Assembly: GCA_027563935.2 (NCBI GenBank)
Contig: CM050454.1
Span: forward strand, 8,336,001 to 8,400,000
Length of the DNA: 64,000 nucleotides
Direction of reading: 5' to 3'
Source: Costus lasius
Lineage: Eukaryota > Streptophyta > Magnoliopsida > Zingiberales > Costaceae
The notes under the pieces are model-generated. The model searched no databases and was not told the DNA's origin. It was given only the letters and a program-made list of their open reading frames with translations. Both the position numbers and the translations under genes were made by a program. This document shows positions 10,747 through 21,633 of this stretch, piece by piece. Positions within the stretch are counted from its first letter, which is position 1. Each line of letters opens with the position of its first letter.

Positions 10747-12152
10747 TGATGACATGTAAAAATATGATATTTCGTGACTCAATTTCATTCTTATTTTAGA
10801 GCATAATGCATGTTTCATCTCATTTATTTACTCAAATGCTTCATATTCTTCAGAACCTTCACTTTTTCTCTATTTTAATGAAATGCAGGTATTTGGCCTC
10901 AAAATCGATGGAATTTGGAGAATCTGAAGGTATGTGACGATTTCCCATGATGAGATGGAGCTATACGCCAATTTTTAGCTCAATCGGAGTCCTCTACATC
11001 ATACACGGCCATGAGTGTGCACCCATGCACGGCCGTGCATCATAAGTCACCAGAATTCACTTAACCGAGCTGTACACGGGCATGGCCGTGCACCCATGCA
11101 CGGCTGTGTATCGTTACGCACAGCACGACAGGCATCCGGTATTTTGCCTGTAACTTTCTATTCTGGGCTCGGAATTGGACGAAATTTGGGGAGCACCTTC
11201 CCAACTTAGCAACGAACGTTTTGGGATGGAAATCATCGGATTTGGTCAAGCAAAGAAGGAGAACGAGGCAAAAGGGCGACAACTTAGGGTTTTTGGGCCA
11301 TTTTTTGATCGGCGACACTGTTCCGGTGGGTTTCTCTCTTCGTTTCGACGTGGAGGATCACGCTGAGCCGTCTTCAATCAAGGATCCACCATTCCCTTTG
11401 GTTTGATTTCATCTTCTTGAGAGATTTAATGTACTTCACGATGTATACACTAGCGTAAACCTTATTTTCGGGGTTTGGGCGTAGCCCACTGTAAGAATGC
11501 TTGATAATATGACTTGATCTATATATTCCTCTATTTATCTTTGTTCTTATTCATGTTTAGGATGTTTTAATTCTTGTTTACATACTGGCCATATGTATGC
11601 ATGCTTTAGATGTCGAGGGAAGGACTGAGAGGTGAACCTTGACCATCGGAACGCCTAGACTGGACTGGTGATTTCGTGTTGCGAGAGCACTCGAAATCAC
11701 TCGAGGAACCCTAATCTTTCACAGATCCCATTGGATCCGCCTTAACCCTAGTAAGCCACGAGAGTAGGAGACTTGGGTTAAGACGGATACCGGACCGTGT
11801 CCTGAGAGGGAGCGCGTTTGTACACTAGGAAAGGTTACCTTGAGAACTTAGATAAAACTTTATTTAAATTGTCAAGCCCTAATATTTATGCATGCTTCAG
11901 TGTGGTGAAACCTAAAACCCCGAATCTCTCTCATAATCTCAAAACCCGGTTTGCTTTGCTCTCTGCGCTGCTTGTTCTTAATCTGCCTTAGTTTAACTAC
12001 TTGCGCTAGGACATTAGCCATTTTCCCATTAATCATTAACATAGCTTTCGATTGACTGATTTGTTAGTACTTGACCCTAGTCCCTGTGGGTTCGATCTTT
12101 TTATTACGCGATAGACCGTGCACTTGCGGTAGCAGCCGTCTAGGCCCTATCA
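10747..12152 (+). repeat. Athila 5' LTR (1406 bases)
   Basis: It has the same length as the 3' LTR with scattered substitutions. It contains a palindrome cluster at about 11001-11112, including the perfect 16-base ATGCACGGCCGTGCAT at 11025-11040. The R-U5 part (about 11490-12152) is recognisably related to LTR remnants at 41995-44017. Confidence 0.93.
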
Positions 12153-12158
12153 AGTTTT

Positions 12159-12176
12159 TGGCGCCGTTGCCGGGGA
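12159..12176 (+). other. Athila primer binding site (tRNA-Asp type)
   Basis: TGGCGCCGTTGCCGGGGA starts seven bases after the 5' LTR. This is the characteristic Athila/Tat primer site complementary to tRNA-Asp. Confidence 0.92.
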
Positions 12177-12320
12177 CTAGGTTGCCAATATTAACACGAT
12201 CAGAAGATTGATAGACTAGGTTTAGTTAGATTTTACTTAATTTTTATTCTTTCTATTTTCTTTTTATTTATTTTTCGTTTTAGTTGTAGTTTTTATCTGG
12301 TGCGGTGCTACTAATCTTTT

Positions 12321-13686
12321 TTGTCTAGGTACTTGTTTATGCCTAGGAACACTACTAGAACAGGAAAACTTGTACCAGAAGACCTAGAGATAGAGCGCAC
12401 CTTCCGTCAAGTCAGAAGAAATTTGAAGAGACTGAAGCTTGAAGGACAGTTTTCTGACAACCAAACAATGGAAGCCAATGCCAACCGCTCTCTGAAAGAC
12501 TTTGCAGCACCCACCATCTCTAGTGTGCATTCGAGCATATTGCGACCAGCTATCGAAGCTAACAACTTTGAGATAAAGCCGTCCCTTGTACAATTGGTGC
12601 AACAGAACCAATTCAGTGGAGCAGCCACTGAAGATCCTAACCTTCACTTGTCTATTTTTTTAGAATGTTGTGATACTCTTATGATTAATGGTGCTCCACC
12701 TGAAGCTATTAAACTAAGACTTTTTTCTTTTTCACTCAGGGACCGAGCCAGAGCATGGTTACAATCTCTACCTCAGGGTTCCATCACGACGTGGGATCAG
12801 CTCTCTCATGCCTTTTTGTCTAAATATTTCCCACCGATTAGGACAGCTCAGTTAAGGAACCAAATTACTAACTTTGCTCAACGAGATGGAGAGTCCCTTT
12901 ATGAAGCATGGGACCGGTTCAAGGAGTTACTAAGGATGTGCCCGCACCATGGTCTACAGAAATGTGTACTTATTCATATATTCTATGGTGGTTTACTTTA
13001 CCAGACTAGACTTTCTGTAGATGCTGCTGCTGGTGGGGCACTAATGAACAAGAATGTCGATGACGCTATGAACTTGATTGAGGACATGACACTCAATCAC
13101 TACCAATGGTCAGGAGAAAGAAGCCAACATGTAAGAGGCTCAGGTAAGTATGATTTGGATATGTTGAGTTCACTGGTAGCTAAGGTAGATTCATTGCCAC
13201 ATAAATTTGATTCTATGAATGTATCTACCTCTAACTTTGTCACTTGTGAAGTTTGTGGAGTAACAAGCCATTTTGCTAATGATTGTTATATCTTGAACAC
13301 TTATTCAGATCAGTTCAATGCTATTGGAAATTACAGGGACCAGAACGACCCATCCTCGAGCGCATATAATCCGGGATGGAGGGATAACCTGAATTTCTCC
13401 TATGGACTTAATCAAGGGCAAGTCCCTCATGCAAATTTTGCTAATCCAAATTCTTTTTTCTAATTTCAGGCCTCCTCCCGAGATCCAACTTCTATTTGCT
13501 AATCAAAAACAGCAAGAACCACCAAACGGGTCGAAACTTGAGTTGATGCTGGAAAAGCTCCTCACCATGAAAATTAAACAACAAGATGACATCAGTGACT
13601 ATATGCGCCAGCTGAACTTGAAAATAGACTCCGTGTCCACACATTGTAAGGATCTTGATGAAGGACTTACTCAGCTTACACGATGA
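12321..13686 (+). pseudogene. Athila gag, frameshifted
   Basis: The main frame runs 12321-13463 (380 codons) and starts at the first ATG after the leader. It contains the retrotransposon gag core, with LRDRARAWLQSLP and SITTWDQLSHAFLSKYFPP at about residues 148-180 and the RDGESLYEAWDRFKELLRMCPHHG segment after it. A cysteine/histidine motif CEVCGVTSHFANDC lies near residue 312. After a frame change near 13450 the gag tail continues in a second frame to a TGA at 13684. Gag would form the virus-like particle. The stop and frameshift make the polyprotein non-functional. Confidence 0.9.
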
Positions 13687-14941
13687 GTTGATGCATCCTC
13701 AAAAGCTCAAAATGAAGTCAACCCCATTGAGCACTGTAATGCGATCACAACGAGAAGTGGAATCCAATTAGAAGACCCCAAAATGCCCGAACATAAGGAA
13801 AGAACAGTGCAAGCATCACCTGAAGAACTTTCACTTGAAAAGAACTCACCGGTCGATCCAGAGCCAGAACAGCAAAACTCCAATGCACCAAATGAGCATG
13901 TCTACATTCCACCTTCGCCATATAAATTGCCCATCCCTTTCCCTCAGCGCCTAGCTAAGGCTAAATTGAACCGGTAGTTTGAAGAAGCTCCACCTCAATA
14001 TTCCTTTCACAGAGGTAATTTCTCAGATTCCCACTTATGCCAAGTTCCTTAAGGACATTCTGACCAATAAAAGGAAAATAGAGGAACATGAAATGGTGAA
14101 ATTGATAGGAGAATATACTGCAATCATTCAGAATCAGCTGCCTCTTAAACTTGAAGATCCTGGTAGTTTTTTGATCTCATGCAAAATTGGCAACATCTCA
14201 TTTGAAAGAGCACTCTTGGACTTAGGGGCCAGCGTTAGTATCATGCCGCTCTCTATCTTCAAGAAGCTAGACTTGGGGGATCTGAAACCAACATCTAAAG
14301 TTCTTCAGCTTGCCAACAACTCTACACATCAACCAGTGGGAATTGTGGAAGTTGTGCCTATTAAAGTCAGGGAATTCTTCGTTCCAGTGGACTTCGTGGT
14401 TTTAGATATGACGGAGAATTCTAGACTTCCTCTTATATTGGGCAGGCCATTCCTCGCTACAGTCGGAGCTGTAATAGATGTCAAACACGGAAAGCTGTCA
14501 TTGAACATTTGTGAGAATATCTTAAAATTTGACCTTTCTATTGATAATGAGAAATCATCTTTTTCAGGTTCCTGTTGCAGCATTGAGGTGGTGGAAGAGA
14601 ATGCCAAATCATCAAGAGGCACGAAGGGATGTTTTGAAGGAGAGCTTGACAACTTGGCCAATCCAAATGAAGAGAAGGTGTTGGCCTATATGACCTTAAT
14701 AGATGATGGTCTGGGAGTTGACCCTAAGAGAGTGCTACATGGAGCGCCTGAAGACAAAGAATTGAAGGGCATTGAGAGAACTTTAGAGTTTAACTATCTT
14801 CTTGTTCCATATCATTTAAGAACAATAATAATTGTACTATTGTATTTGATGCTCATCTTAATAGGTACAATTTTCAGGCGACGAAGAAAGCGGAGACTAC
14901 ATGCCCTTTATTTTGGCTCTGCTCCACCAAGACCACCATGA
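13687..14941 (+). pseudogene. Athila protease region; RT, RNase H and integrase missing
   Basis: The sequence continues with the Athila-typical NAITTRSG motif (about 13738-13761), then a stop and frame change near 13976. A 320-codon frame at 13979-14941 follows. It carries an aspartic protease with LLDLGASVSIMPLSIF at about 14215-14262 and the FVVLDM and PLILGRPFLATVGAVIDV segments after it. The frame ends in a basic tail that does not resemble RT. No RT, RNase H or integrase motif occurs between here and the 3' LTR, so about 3 kb of pol has been deleted, probably at about 14790-14900. Confidence 0.88.
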
Positions 14942-14984
14942 TTATTTAGACATTGGTCAAGCTAGTGACCCTAAAGAAGCGCTT

Positions 14985-15002
14985 GTTGGGAGGCAACCCA
15001 AC
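14985..15002 (+). other. GGGAGGCAACCC hairpin motif
   Basis: GTTGGGAGGCAACCCAAC is an inverted repeat (GTTGGG/CCCAAC). I recall it as conserved just downstream of pol in Athila-type elements. Its presence shows that the pol deletion ends upstream of this point. Confidence 0.7.
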
Positions 15003-15129
15003 CTCTTATTTACTCTTTTACTTTCTTATTTATTTTCACCATTTAGACATTGTTATTTTCCAGTTTTTCTTTCATATTCTTGCTCTATAAGTTGTACCAT
15101 ACTGATAAATTTTTTTTTTGGATTTTTCA

Positions 15130-15450
15130 GGCATCACCGAGCTATGCACGGTCGCACCCGTTCACCCATGCACGGCCGTGCACGGCTCGGTTAACTCATC
15201 CCAGTGCGAGGTTGAGGGATGCACGGGCAGGGGCGTGAAGAGATACACGGCCGTGAACGCTTTTCTGGATTTTCACCGAGACATGCACGGGCGTGCCCGT
15301 GCACCGATGCACGGCCGTGCATCGTAAGTGAACTTTGTTGGATCGATCTGACCGAGAGTTGCACAGGCTGGGCCATGTATCCATACATGGACGTGCACGA
15401 TAAGTGATAAAAGGGGAGCGTACATAGCCTCGTGCACACCCGTGCACGAA
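15130..15450 (+). repeat. GCACGGCCGTGC palindrome cluster before ORF3
   Basis: Numerous variants of TGCACGGCCGTGCA occur here. They include the perfect 20-base palindrome at 15305-15324 (CGATGCACGG/CCGTGCATCG) and the 14-base one at 15169-15182. The same motif family is clustered inside the LTR of this element (about 11001-11112 and 17982-18090). ORFs over this interval are a by-product of its composition. Confidence 0.8.
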
Positions 15451-16716
15451 ACCCTAGCCGCCGCCGCCACCTTCCCGATCCGCCACCTTCGGAGCCCGAT
15501 CGACCGCCGGCGACCCACCATCCTCTTCCCCACCTTCCGGCGACCGTTTCCCCCATATTTCTGGCACCGATCCGTGCCTCACGACGCCATCCGCCACCTG
15601 CCTTGCCTCCTACACCATACGAGATCATCTGCCGTGATCCAGAGCAACTTGACAAGCTTACTGCCCTCTCACGCCGCCTAGTGATCACCACCAGATTCCT
15701 TGATCATGGTACTCTCAACACTCTTGGCTTCTATGAAGATGTACAATGGTTGTTTCAATGCATCGGTTGGGATCAATTCTTTACGATCTGCTATCCCACC
15801 TACATTCCCATTGTATTGGAGTTCTTATCATCCATGGAGCTTCATGCTAGCATTCATACGGATGAAGATGACGGAAACCTATCTTTTTGACTCAACAACA
15901 CTAAGTTCGTGCTTACACTGACAGAGTTGAATTCTATTTATGGTTTTCCTACTGATGGAATGCGCCTCACGCCAACTGAATTCAAAGCAAGCAACTTCTG
16001 GGCTGATATGACTGGCCAGAGCTACCTCCCTCAGGAACCCTGTTCTGAAGTATGTGCATCGTGTCATGGCACACACCATCTTTGGACGAGGAGAATCTGA
16101 TGGCTTAGTCAGAGCATCCGAGCTTCAATTTCTTTGGGCAATGCTGCATGGAGTTCGCCTCAACACTGCTTTCCACTTTGCCCGACAACTCCAGAAAGTA
16201 TCAAGAGCACCGAAGGGTGCAATAGCTCTCGGGGGACTTTTCACCCCTATCGCTCGAGCAGTAGGAATTCATCCCTACCAAATGGAGCAAGCCCGGGGCT
16301 ACTGCCGACTTGATCTCGATTCTTGCGTTTCGATGCGGATGATAATGAAGGAAGGTGAACTTTACAGCTTGATCTTCCCCGGGAGCGATGTGAAGTTGCC
16401 ACTGCCAAACCCTGCATGCACCACTATTCGTGAGCGGCGGAACTGGAAAGTCGAAGCAGTTGAAGATGTGGATGTACCTCTTGTCACTGAACCACCACAA
16501 CCTGCTCAGCAACACCCTTCTACCCAGCTCGACCGCATTGAGGCTTATGTCCGCTTTATCTGGGACGCACAGGAAGAGACTCATCTGTCTGTCTCTGAAG
16601 GCAATTACCAGATCCAACAACTTGAGACAGAAGTGGAGCGCCAAGGACGAACACAGTCCTCTATTTTAGAGTCTGTGCATGAGCTTCAAGCGAGACTCTG
16701 TCGACGCTGGGGATGA
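15432..16716 (+). pseudogene. Athila ORF3 (ATHILA-family protein, env position)
   Basis: The first frame (15432-15890) runs through YPTYIPIVLEFLSSMEL and ends at a TGA at 15888. The same frame continues with FVLTLTELNSIYGFP, then shifts near 16040 into 16054-16716. That last frame has the family hallmark HRVMAHTIFGRGESDG and LVRASELQFLWAMLHGVRLN. The C-terminal part is heptad-rich and may form a coiled coil. ORF3 lies where retroviruses have env, but its function is not established. One stop and one frameshift make it a pseudogene. Its retention despite loss of RT and integrase is notable. Confidence 0.85.
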
Positions 16717-17725
16717 GCTTCTTTGGTTTCACTCGTCACTTGGTCAGCTTTCTGTTTTTCCAGTAGTTTATTTTAGTTATTAGTTTGCATCTATCTGCTT
16801 TTAGTTTATTACATTCTTAGTTGCATGTTTTAGTTTTCTTAGTCGTATGAACATCTATAGTGTCTTACCCAACCCCACTCTTTTCATTCATGATATTTGC
16901 TTTGTCCTTTAGTATTGCATTGTTCTATGCCTACTTGATTGCTTGGGATAGGAATCTTGACTTTTATCTGCCAATGGTCTATAATGGTTATGGTTTGCAC
17001 ATATGATTCTTTGGTTTACTGTAGTTGATTGATGTAATTAACCCGATTCATTATTGGTAGAATCTTGAAGAGTATGCTTGTTACTCCACCTTAGCCTTGA
17101 TATGCATCTTATGTGTAGAAAGCGATTGTATCTAGTTTATATCTCTACTTTATTTGTGCACTTTGTCATGGGGGTTAGAAATAATAATGGTGGTACCGAA
17201 GTGTTCTTGTACATTGCACTTTGTACTTCCACTTAGCACTATTTATAGCATCTCAATAGCAAAAGGGTTAGTGGTACCTAAGTTCCTTGTTCATCATACT
17301 TGGCACTACCCCATAGTTTTCAATAATGACAGTGGTACTGAAGTGGTACCGAAGCACAGCTTGGCACTTGGCACTGTTGTTAAAAAAAAAACACCACATA
17401 GGGACTATGTGGTATTGATGCTATTCTCTCATGACTTAGTACATAGTGTTATGCTTTTTGAAAGCTTGATCAATCATATCATGTGCGTGAGATGCATTGT
17501 AGAGGTTTTTGGTTATGTAACTTTGCATGTTCTATAGTTTGTATTCATGATAATTGGTTTAATTTGCTTTCCATACTGCATTATAACATGAAGAGTTGTT
17601 GTGTTTAACCATTAACCTCATTCGACCTACTTAAGCTACTTTGAGATTCCTTATTCCATGTCATCATTGTATTCTAGACAATTCAATTGCTTGAGGATAA
17701 ACAAAACTTTAAGTCTGATGTATTT
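16717..17725 (+). other. Athila 3' non-coding tail with imperfect tandem repeats
   Basis: About 1 kb of T-rich sequence has no credible gene. Between about 17185 and 17385 the words GGTACCGAAGTG, CTTGGCACT and close variants recur three to four times at spacings of roughly 60-80 bases. The segment ends with ttgaggataaacaaaa (17691-17706), similar to the sequence before the 3' LTR in Athila elements. Confidence 0.6.
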
Positions 17726-19131
17726 TGATGACATGTAAAAATATGATATTTCGTGACTCAATTTCATTCTTATTTTAGAGCATAATGCATGTTTCATCTC
17801 ATTTATTTACTCAAATGCTTTATATTCTTCAGAACCTTCATTTTTCCTCTGTTTTAATGAAATGCAGGTATTTGGCCTCAAAATCGATGGAATTTGGAGA
17901 ATCTGAAGGTATGTGACGATTTCCCATGATGAGATGGAGCTATACGCCAATTTTCAGCTCAATCGGAGTCCTCTACATCATACACGGCCATGGGTGTGCA
18001 CCCATGCACAGCCGTGCATCATAAGTCGCCAGAATTCACTTAACCGAGCCGTACACGGGCATGGCCGTGCACCCATGCACGGCTGTGTATCGTTACGCAC
18101 AACACGATAGGCGTCCGGTATTTTGCCTGTAACTTTCTATTCTGGGCTCGGAATTGGACGAAATTTGGGGAGCACCTTCCCAACTTAGCAACAAACGTTA
18201 TGGGATATAAATCATAGGATTTGGTCAAGCAACAAAGGAGAACGAGGCAAAAGGGCGACAACTTAGGGTTTTTGGGCGATTTTCTGATCGGCGACACTGT
18301 TCCGGTGGGTTTCTCTCTTCGTTCCGACGTGGAGGATCACGCTGAGCCATCTTCAATCAAGGATCCACCATTCCCTTTGGTTTGATTTCATCTTCTTGAG
18401 AGATTTAATGTACTTCACGATGTATACACTAGCGTAAACCTTATTTTCGGGGTTTGGGCGTAGCCCACTGTAAGAATGCTTGATAATATGACTTGATCTA
18501 TATATTCCTCTATTTATATTTGTTCTTATTCATGTTTAGGATGTTTTAATTCTTGTTTACATACTGGCCATATGTATGCATGCTTTAGATGTCGAGGGAA
18601 GGACTGAGAGGTGAACCTTGACCATCGAAACCCCTAGACTGGACTGGTGATTTTGTGTTGCGAGAGCACTCGAAATCACTCGAGGAACCCTAATCTTTCA
18701 CAGATCCCATTGGATCCGCCTTAACCCTAGTAAGCCATGAGAGTAGGAGACTTGGGTTAAGACGGATACCGGACCGTGTCCTGAGAGGGAGCGCGTCTGT
18801 ACCCTAGGAAAGGTTACCTTGAGAACTCAGATAAAACTTTATTTAAATTGTCAAGCCCTAATATTTATGCATGCTTCAGTGTGGTGAAACCTAAAACCTC
18901 GAATCTCTCTCATAATCTCAAAACCCGGTTTGCTTTGCTCTCTGTGCTGCTTGTTCTTAATCTGCCTTAGTTTAACTACTTGCTCTAGGACATTAGCCAT
19001 TTTCCCATTAATCATTAACCTAGCTTTCGATTGACTGATTTGTTAGTACTTGACCCTAGTCCCTGTGGGTTCGATCTTTTTATTACGCGATAAAGCGTGC
19101 ACTTGCGGTAGTAGCCGTCTAGGCCCTATCA
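17726..19131 (+). repeat. Athila 3' LTR (1406 bases)
   Basis: It matches 10747-12152 in length and order with scattered substitutions, and carries the same palindrome cluster (about 17982-18090). It ends CCCTATCA, directly followed by the target duplication GTCCT. Confidence 0.93.
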
Positions 19132-19136
19132 GTCCT

Positions 19137-19781
19137 CCACCAAAGTTTTGCATCGCCAGTGAGGTATGCGATGCACACATGCACCTTGCCTTGTTCTGAA
19201 ACACGGCTAATAGAGAATAACTGCTCCATGTCCCATATGAAGTTCTCCACTTCTCTGGACGATCGAGCTCCCCCGAACATCGCTGGCTCTGGTACTCGTA
19301 CCATCGGCTTAGGAGCCTCCTGTTCCGCTGGTGTTGCCGTTGATCGTGATATTTGCGATATAGCCAACCGCAATACCGTGATCTCTGCATGCATGTCCTC
19401 CTTCATGCGTGTCATCTCCCCTGGTAGATGGTTCAGACTGTCTATAGTCTGCTGCATGCGTGCCATCCATGCTTGTTGTTCCTCACGCATCCTGACCATC
19501 TGCTCTGGCAGGTCGAGCAGACTCTCCAGGGTATGTTGCAAATTCTTAATTTGCAACCTCTGTTGCTCCACTATCCTCTGAAGTCTCTCCATCTGGGGAA
19601 GCACCGCCGTGTCCCTATCACCCGTCATACCGAGCGTTTGCTCGATCTCTACTATGCGATCACCTTGGTTCACCATCTTCTCAGGTTTAGCCATCTCCTT
19701 GGCTTTACCTTTGGGCCAGGCGTCCTCTAACGCTCCTCTAGTGGTGTGGGTGATCTTCTGGAACTTCAAACCCGTCTTCAC
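19137..19781 (-). pseudogene. Gypsy gag, N-terminal part (5' of the Athila insertion)
   Basis: Reading from 19781 down, the protein has a long charged region with regular heptads (QMVRMREEQQAWMARMQQ), probably a coiled coil. The gag entry segment FIWDMEQLFSISRV and GDAKLWWRT follow, exactly where the Athila insertion cuts it. The C-terminal part is at 10144-10746. No ATG lies in frame upstream and an in-frame stop occurs near the primer site. The 19781 start is therefore a GTG and the true start is uncertain. Confidence 0.85.
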
Positions 19782-19818
19782 CTTCGAGGGTGAAGCAGCC
19801 GTGTTTGCTGTAACACGT

Positions 19819-19838
19819 TAACCAACTCTGATACTTGT
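19819..19838 (-). other. Gypsy primer binding site
   Basis: On the minus strand, ACAAGTATCAGAGTTGG directly follows the LTR end CGTGACA. GTATCAGAG is the core of a tRNA-Met-type primer site. Confidence 0.7.
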
Positions 19839-20887
19839 TGTCACGCCAGAGCGCGAACTCACTAGGGTTTCCAGACCCAAAATTGAAAACCCTAATCTCC
19901 TCCGTACAAATTTTATCCCCAAATTACAATTAGCATAAGGAAATCCTAATCCTAATTTAGGAAAATTCGGAAATAACCAAAAGCCTGAATCAAAATACCT
20001 CTCGGTCAAAATCAAGTTTGACCGATCGATCGAGTAACGCCTCAAATCTTCACGCCGCGCGTCGCTCGATTTTTCGATTTCGCTGACGTCACGATGACGT
20101 CAGCTACCAAAATCCACTTCGCCTAAACCTGATTTTGCGAATGCGATCAAAATCGCCTCGCTCCCCTCGACCCGAGCGCCGAATCACTCGTCTTCGTCCT
20201 TGCTTCGCGACATCGCCGCCGTGTCGCCTCTTCCGCCGAGCACTGCCATGCTCGGAGACCCGCCGGAGAGAATAATACGGAGACAGGGAAAGCCGCCTGC
20301 TTCCCCTCAGCTCTCTAGGTCGTCGTCCGGCAACCAATCGGAAGCGGAGAAGAAGAAGATGGAGAGGAAACCGTGTATTTATTCCGAAAGATTACAAAGC
20401 TCCTCTCATCGTCGTCGGCCCTTGGCCGTCGACTCCCTCTTCCCTCCCTCGCCGGCGACCCTGTCGCCGGTTATAATCTCTCTCAAAATGCTCACTGGAT
20501 CCTCTGATCGCGCTCCCAACTCTCACCGCCGCTCGCTGGTGAAGATGCTGATGAAGAAGCTCTCCGCTGCTCCTTCTGTCCCCTTTTTATCGAAGCCAGT
20601 CGCCGCCTCCTCTAATCAGGGCGCCCGGTTGCCTGCCAAAGACCTCGCCCGCACCGGGGTCTCCCGCTGGAGATCCGCTCCATCCGCACCACTCGCAGTC
20701 GCCATTCGCGTCCGAAGCGTCCGACGAAGACGTGTTCGCACGTTGCAACGCAGACGATCACACATTCCAGTCAACATTCAGCGTTGACCGACCCGATTTG
20801 ATGCGTGGGCTACCGTTTGGCTGTGGGCTTGGGTTTGTTCTTCGCCCAATGGGCTCTGGGCCGAACCGATTGGACTGGGGCCTGACA
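19839..20887 (-). repeat. Gypsy LTR shared by two tandem internal copies
   Basis: It begins TGTCAGGCCC at 20887 and ends GGCGTGACA at 19839 on the minus strand. It is the 5' LTR of the left copy and simultaneously the 3' LTR of the partial right copy. It contains the same TGACGTCA dyad at 20082-20104. Confidence 0.85.
20082..20104. promoter_or_regulatory. TGACGTCA dyad in the gypsy LTR (copy 2)
   Basis: It is identical to 9184-9206: two TGACGTCA palindromes arranged as a 10-base-arm inverted repeat with a CGA spacer. Confidence 0.65.
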
Positions 20888-21633
20888 ATTCTCCCCCGCC
20901 CAACTTGGACATCGTCCTCGATGTCTGGGACGGCCGGATCTATCGCGACCATCGCTCCGATCCTCAAAGTACCGATCCGGCACTATTGCGCCCCCGTGGC
21001 GGTGTGTGGAACTACCTGCAGTGAACTAATCTACGGTTGCTCGATTTCTTCAGTCTTCTCTGCTGGATCCTGCGCCGCCATTGCCATAAGCTTCTGCCTG
21101 GATGGGCAGTCCTTCACCCAATGAGGACCGCCACACATGAAGAAACCCTGTGACTTTTGCTCACGTCGTCCCGGTGAACCCCTGTTTTGCCGGTGAAAGG
21201 GCATACCCCTCTTTGGAACCCTAGCTCCCGGCGGTGTCCGTGGGGAGCCATGCTGAGAGCCACGCTTCGGTGGTGTCCTAGATTTCTTTGGTAGTGCTGG
21301 TTTGAAACTTCTGTTATCCACCAACTACTCAGCCACTGTCGCAGCCGCCCTCCAATCGATCGGTGCGTGCCGTCGGACCTCCGTCTCTGCCCATGGATGA
21401 AGGTTATGGAGGAAGAGATACCTCATGTCATCCTCCTCCATGCTTGGAAGCTCCAACATTAATGCGGAGAATGCCCTGACGTACTTCTGGATCGACCCGG
21501 TGTGCTTCAGTCGATCCAACTTCCCACAAGCTTGGTCCGCCAAGTTTTCGGGAAGAAACTGCCGCCGCAATTCCTCACGGAAAATCTCCCAAGTCCAGCT
21601 AGTAGCCTCCGATGTAGAGTTAACTTTGGTCCT
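20888..21633 (-). pseudogene. Second copy of the gypsy gag C-terminal part
   Basis: It is homologous to 10001-10746, including the polypurine tract next to the LTR. The frame 21633 down to 21325 is interrupted by a TAG. The rest continues to 21031, and the first zinc-knuckle cysteine is replaced by phenylalanine (FFMCGGPHWVKDC). It ends at the same gag position as copy 1, where an Athila LTR follows. The Athila insertion therefore predates this duplication. Confidence 0.85.

Larger units (their letters stand above)
10747..19131 (+). mobile_element. Athila-type Ty3-gypsy element, pol-deleted
   Basis: It is flanked by the target duplication GTCCT (10742-10746 and 19132-19136) and by two 1406-base LTRs that start TGATGACATG and end CCCTATCA. 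The order is 5' LTR, tRNA-Asp-type primer site, gag, NAITTRSG linker motif, protease, the GGGAGGCAACCC motif, a palindrome cluster, ORF3 of the ATHILA family, a 1 kb non-coding tail and the 3' LTR. Reverse transcriptase, RNase H and integrase are absent. At 8.4 kb it is shorter than complete Athila elements (about 10-12 kb), which fits an internal deletion. It is nested within the gag of a minus-strand gypsy element. Confidence 0.93.
8880..20887 (-). mobile_element. Minus-strand Ty3-gypsy element, gag-only, split by an Athila element
   Basis: LTRs lie at 8880-10000 and 19839-20887. Both begin TRTCAGGCCC and end CGTGACA or a close variant in the minus orientation. The internal part (10001-10746 plus 19137-19838) contains a primer-binding site, one gag and a polypurine tract, with no protease, RT or integrase. 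The element was therefore non-autonomous before it was interrupted by the Athila element at 10747-19131. A second partial internal copy follows at 20888. This points to a tandem duplication through LTR recombination. No clear target duplication is visible because the right end is rearranged. Confidence 0.85.

Noticed and set aside
15191..15691. 166-codon minus-strand ORF and several + strand ORFs rich in MHGR/ARPC repeats
   Set aside because: Produced by the GCACGGCCGTGC palindrome cluster and by antisense of ORF3. The repeats read open in several frames.
17154..17537. 127-codon ORF in the Athila tail
   Set aside because: It overlaps the imperfect tandem repeat, has no domain and lies in the non-coding tail of the element.
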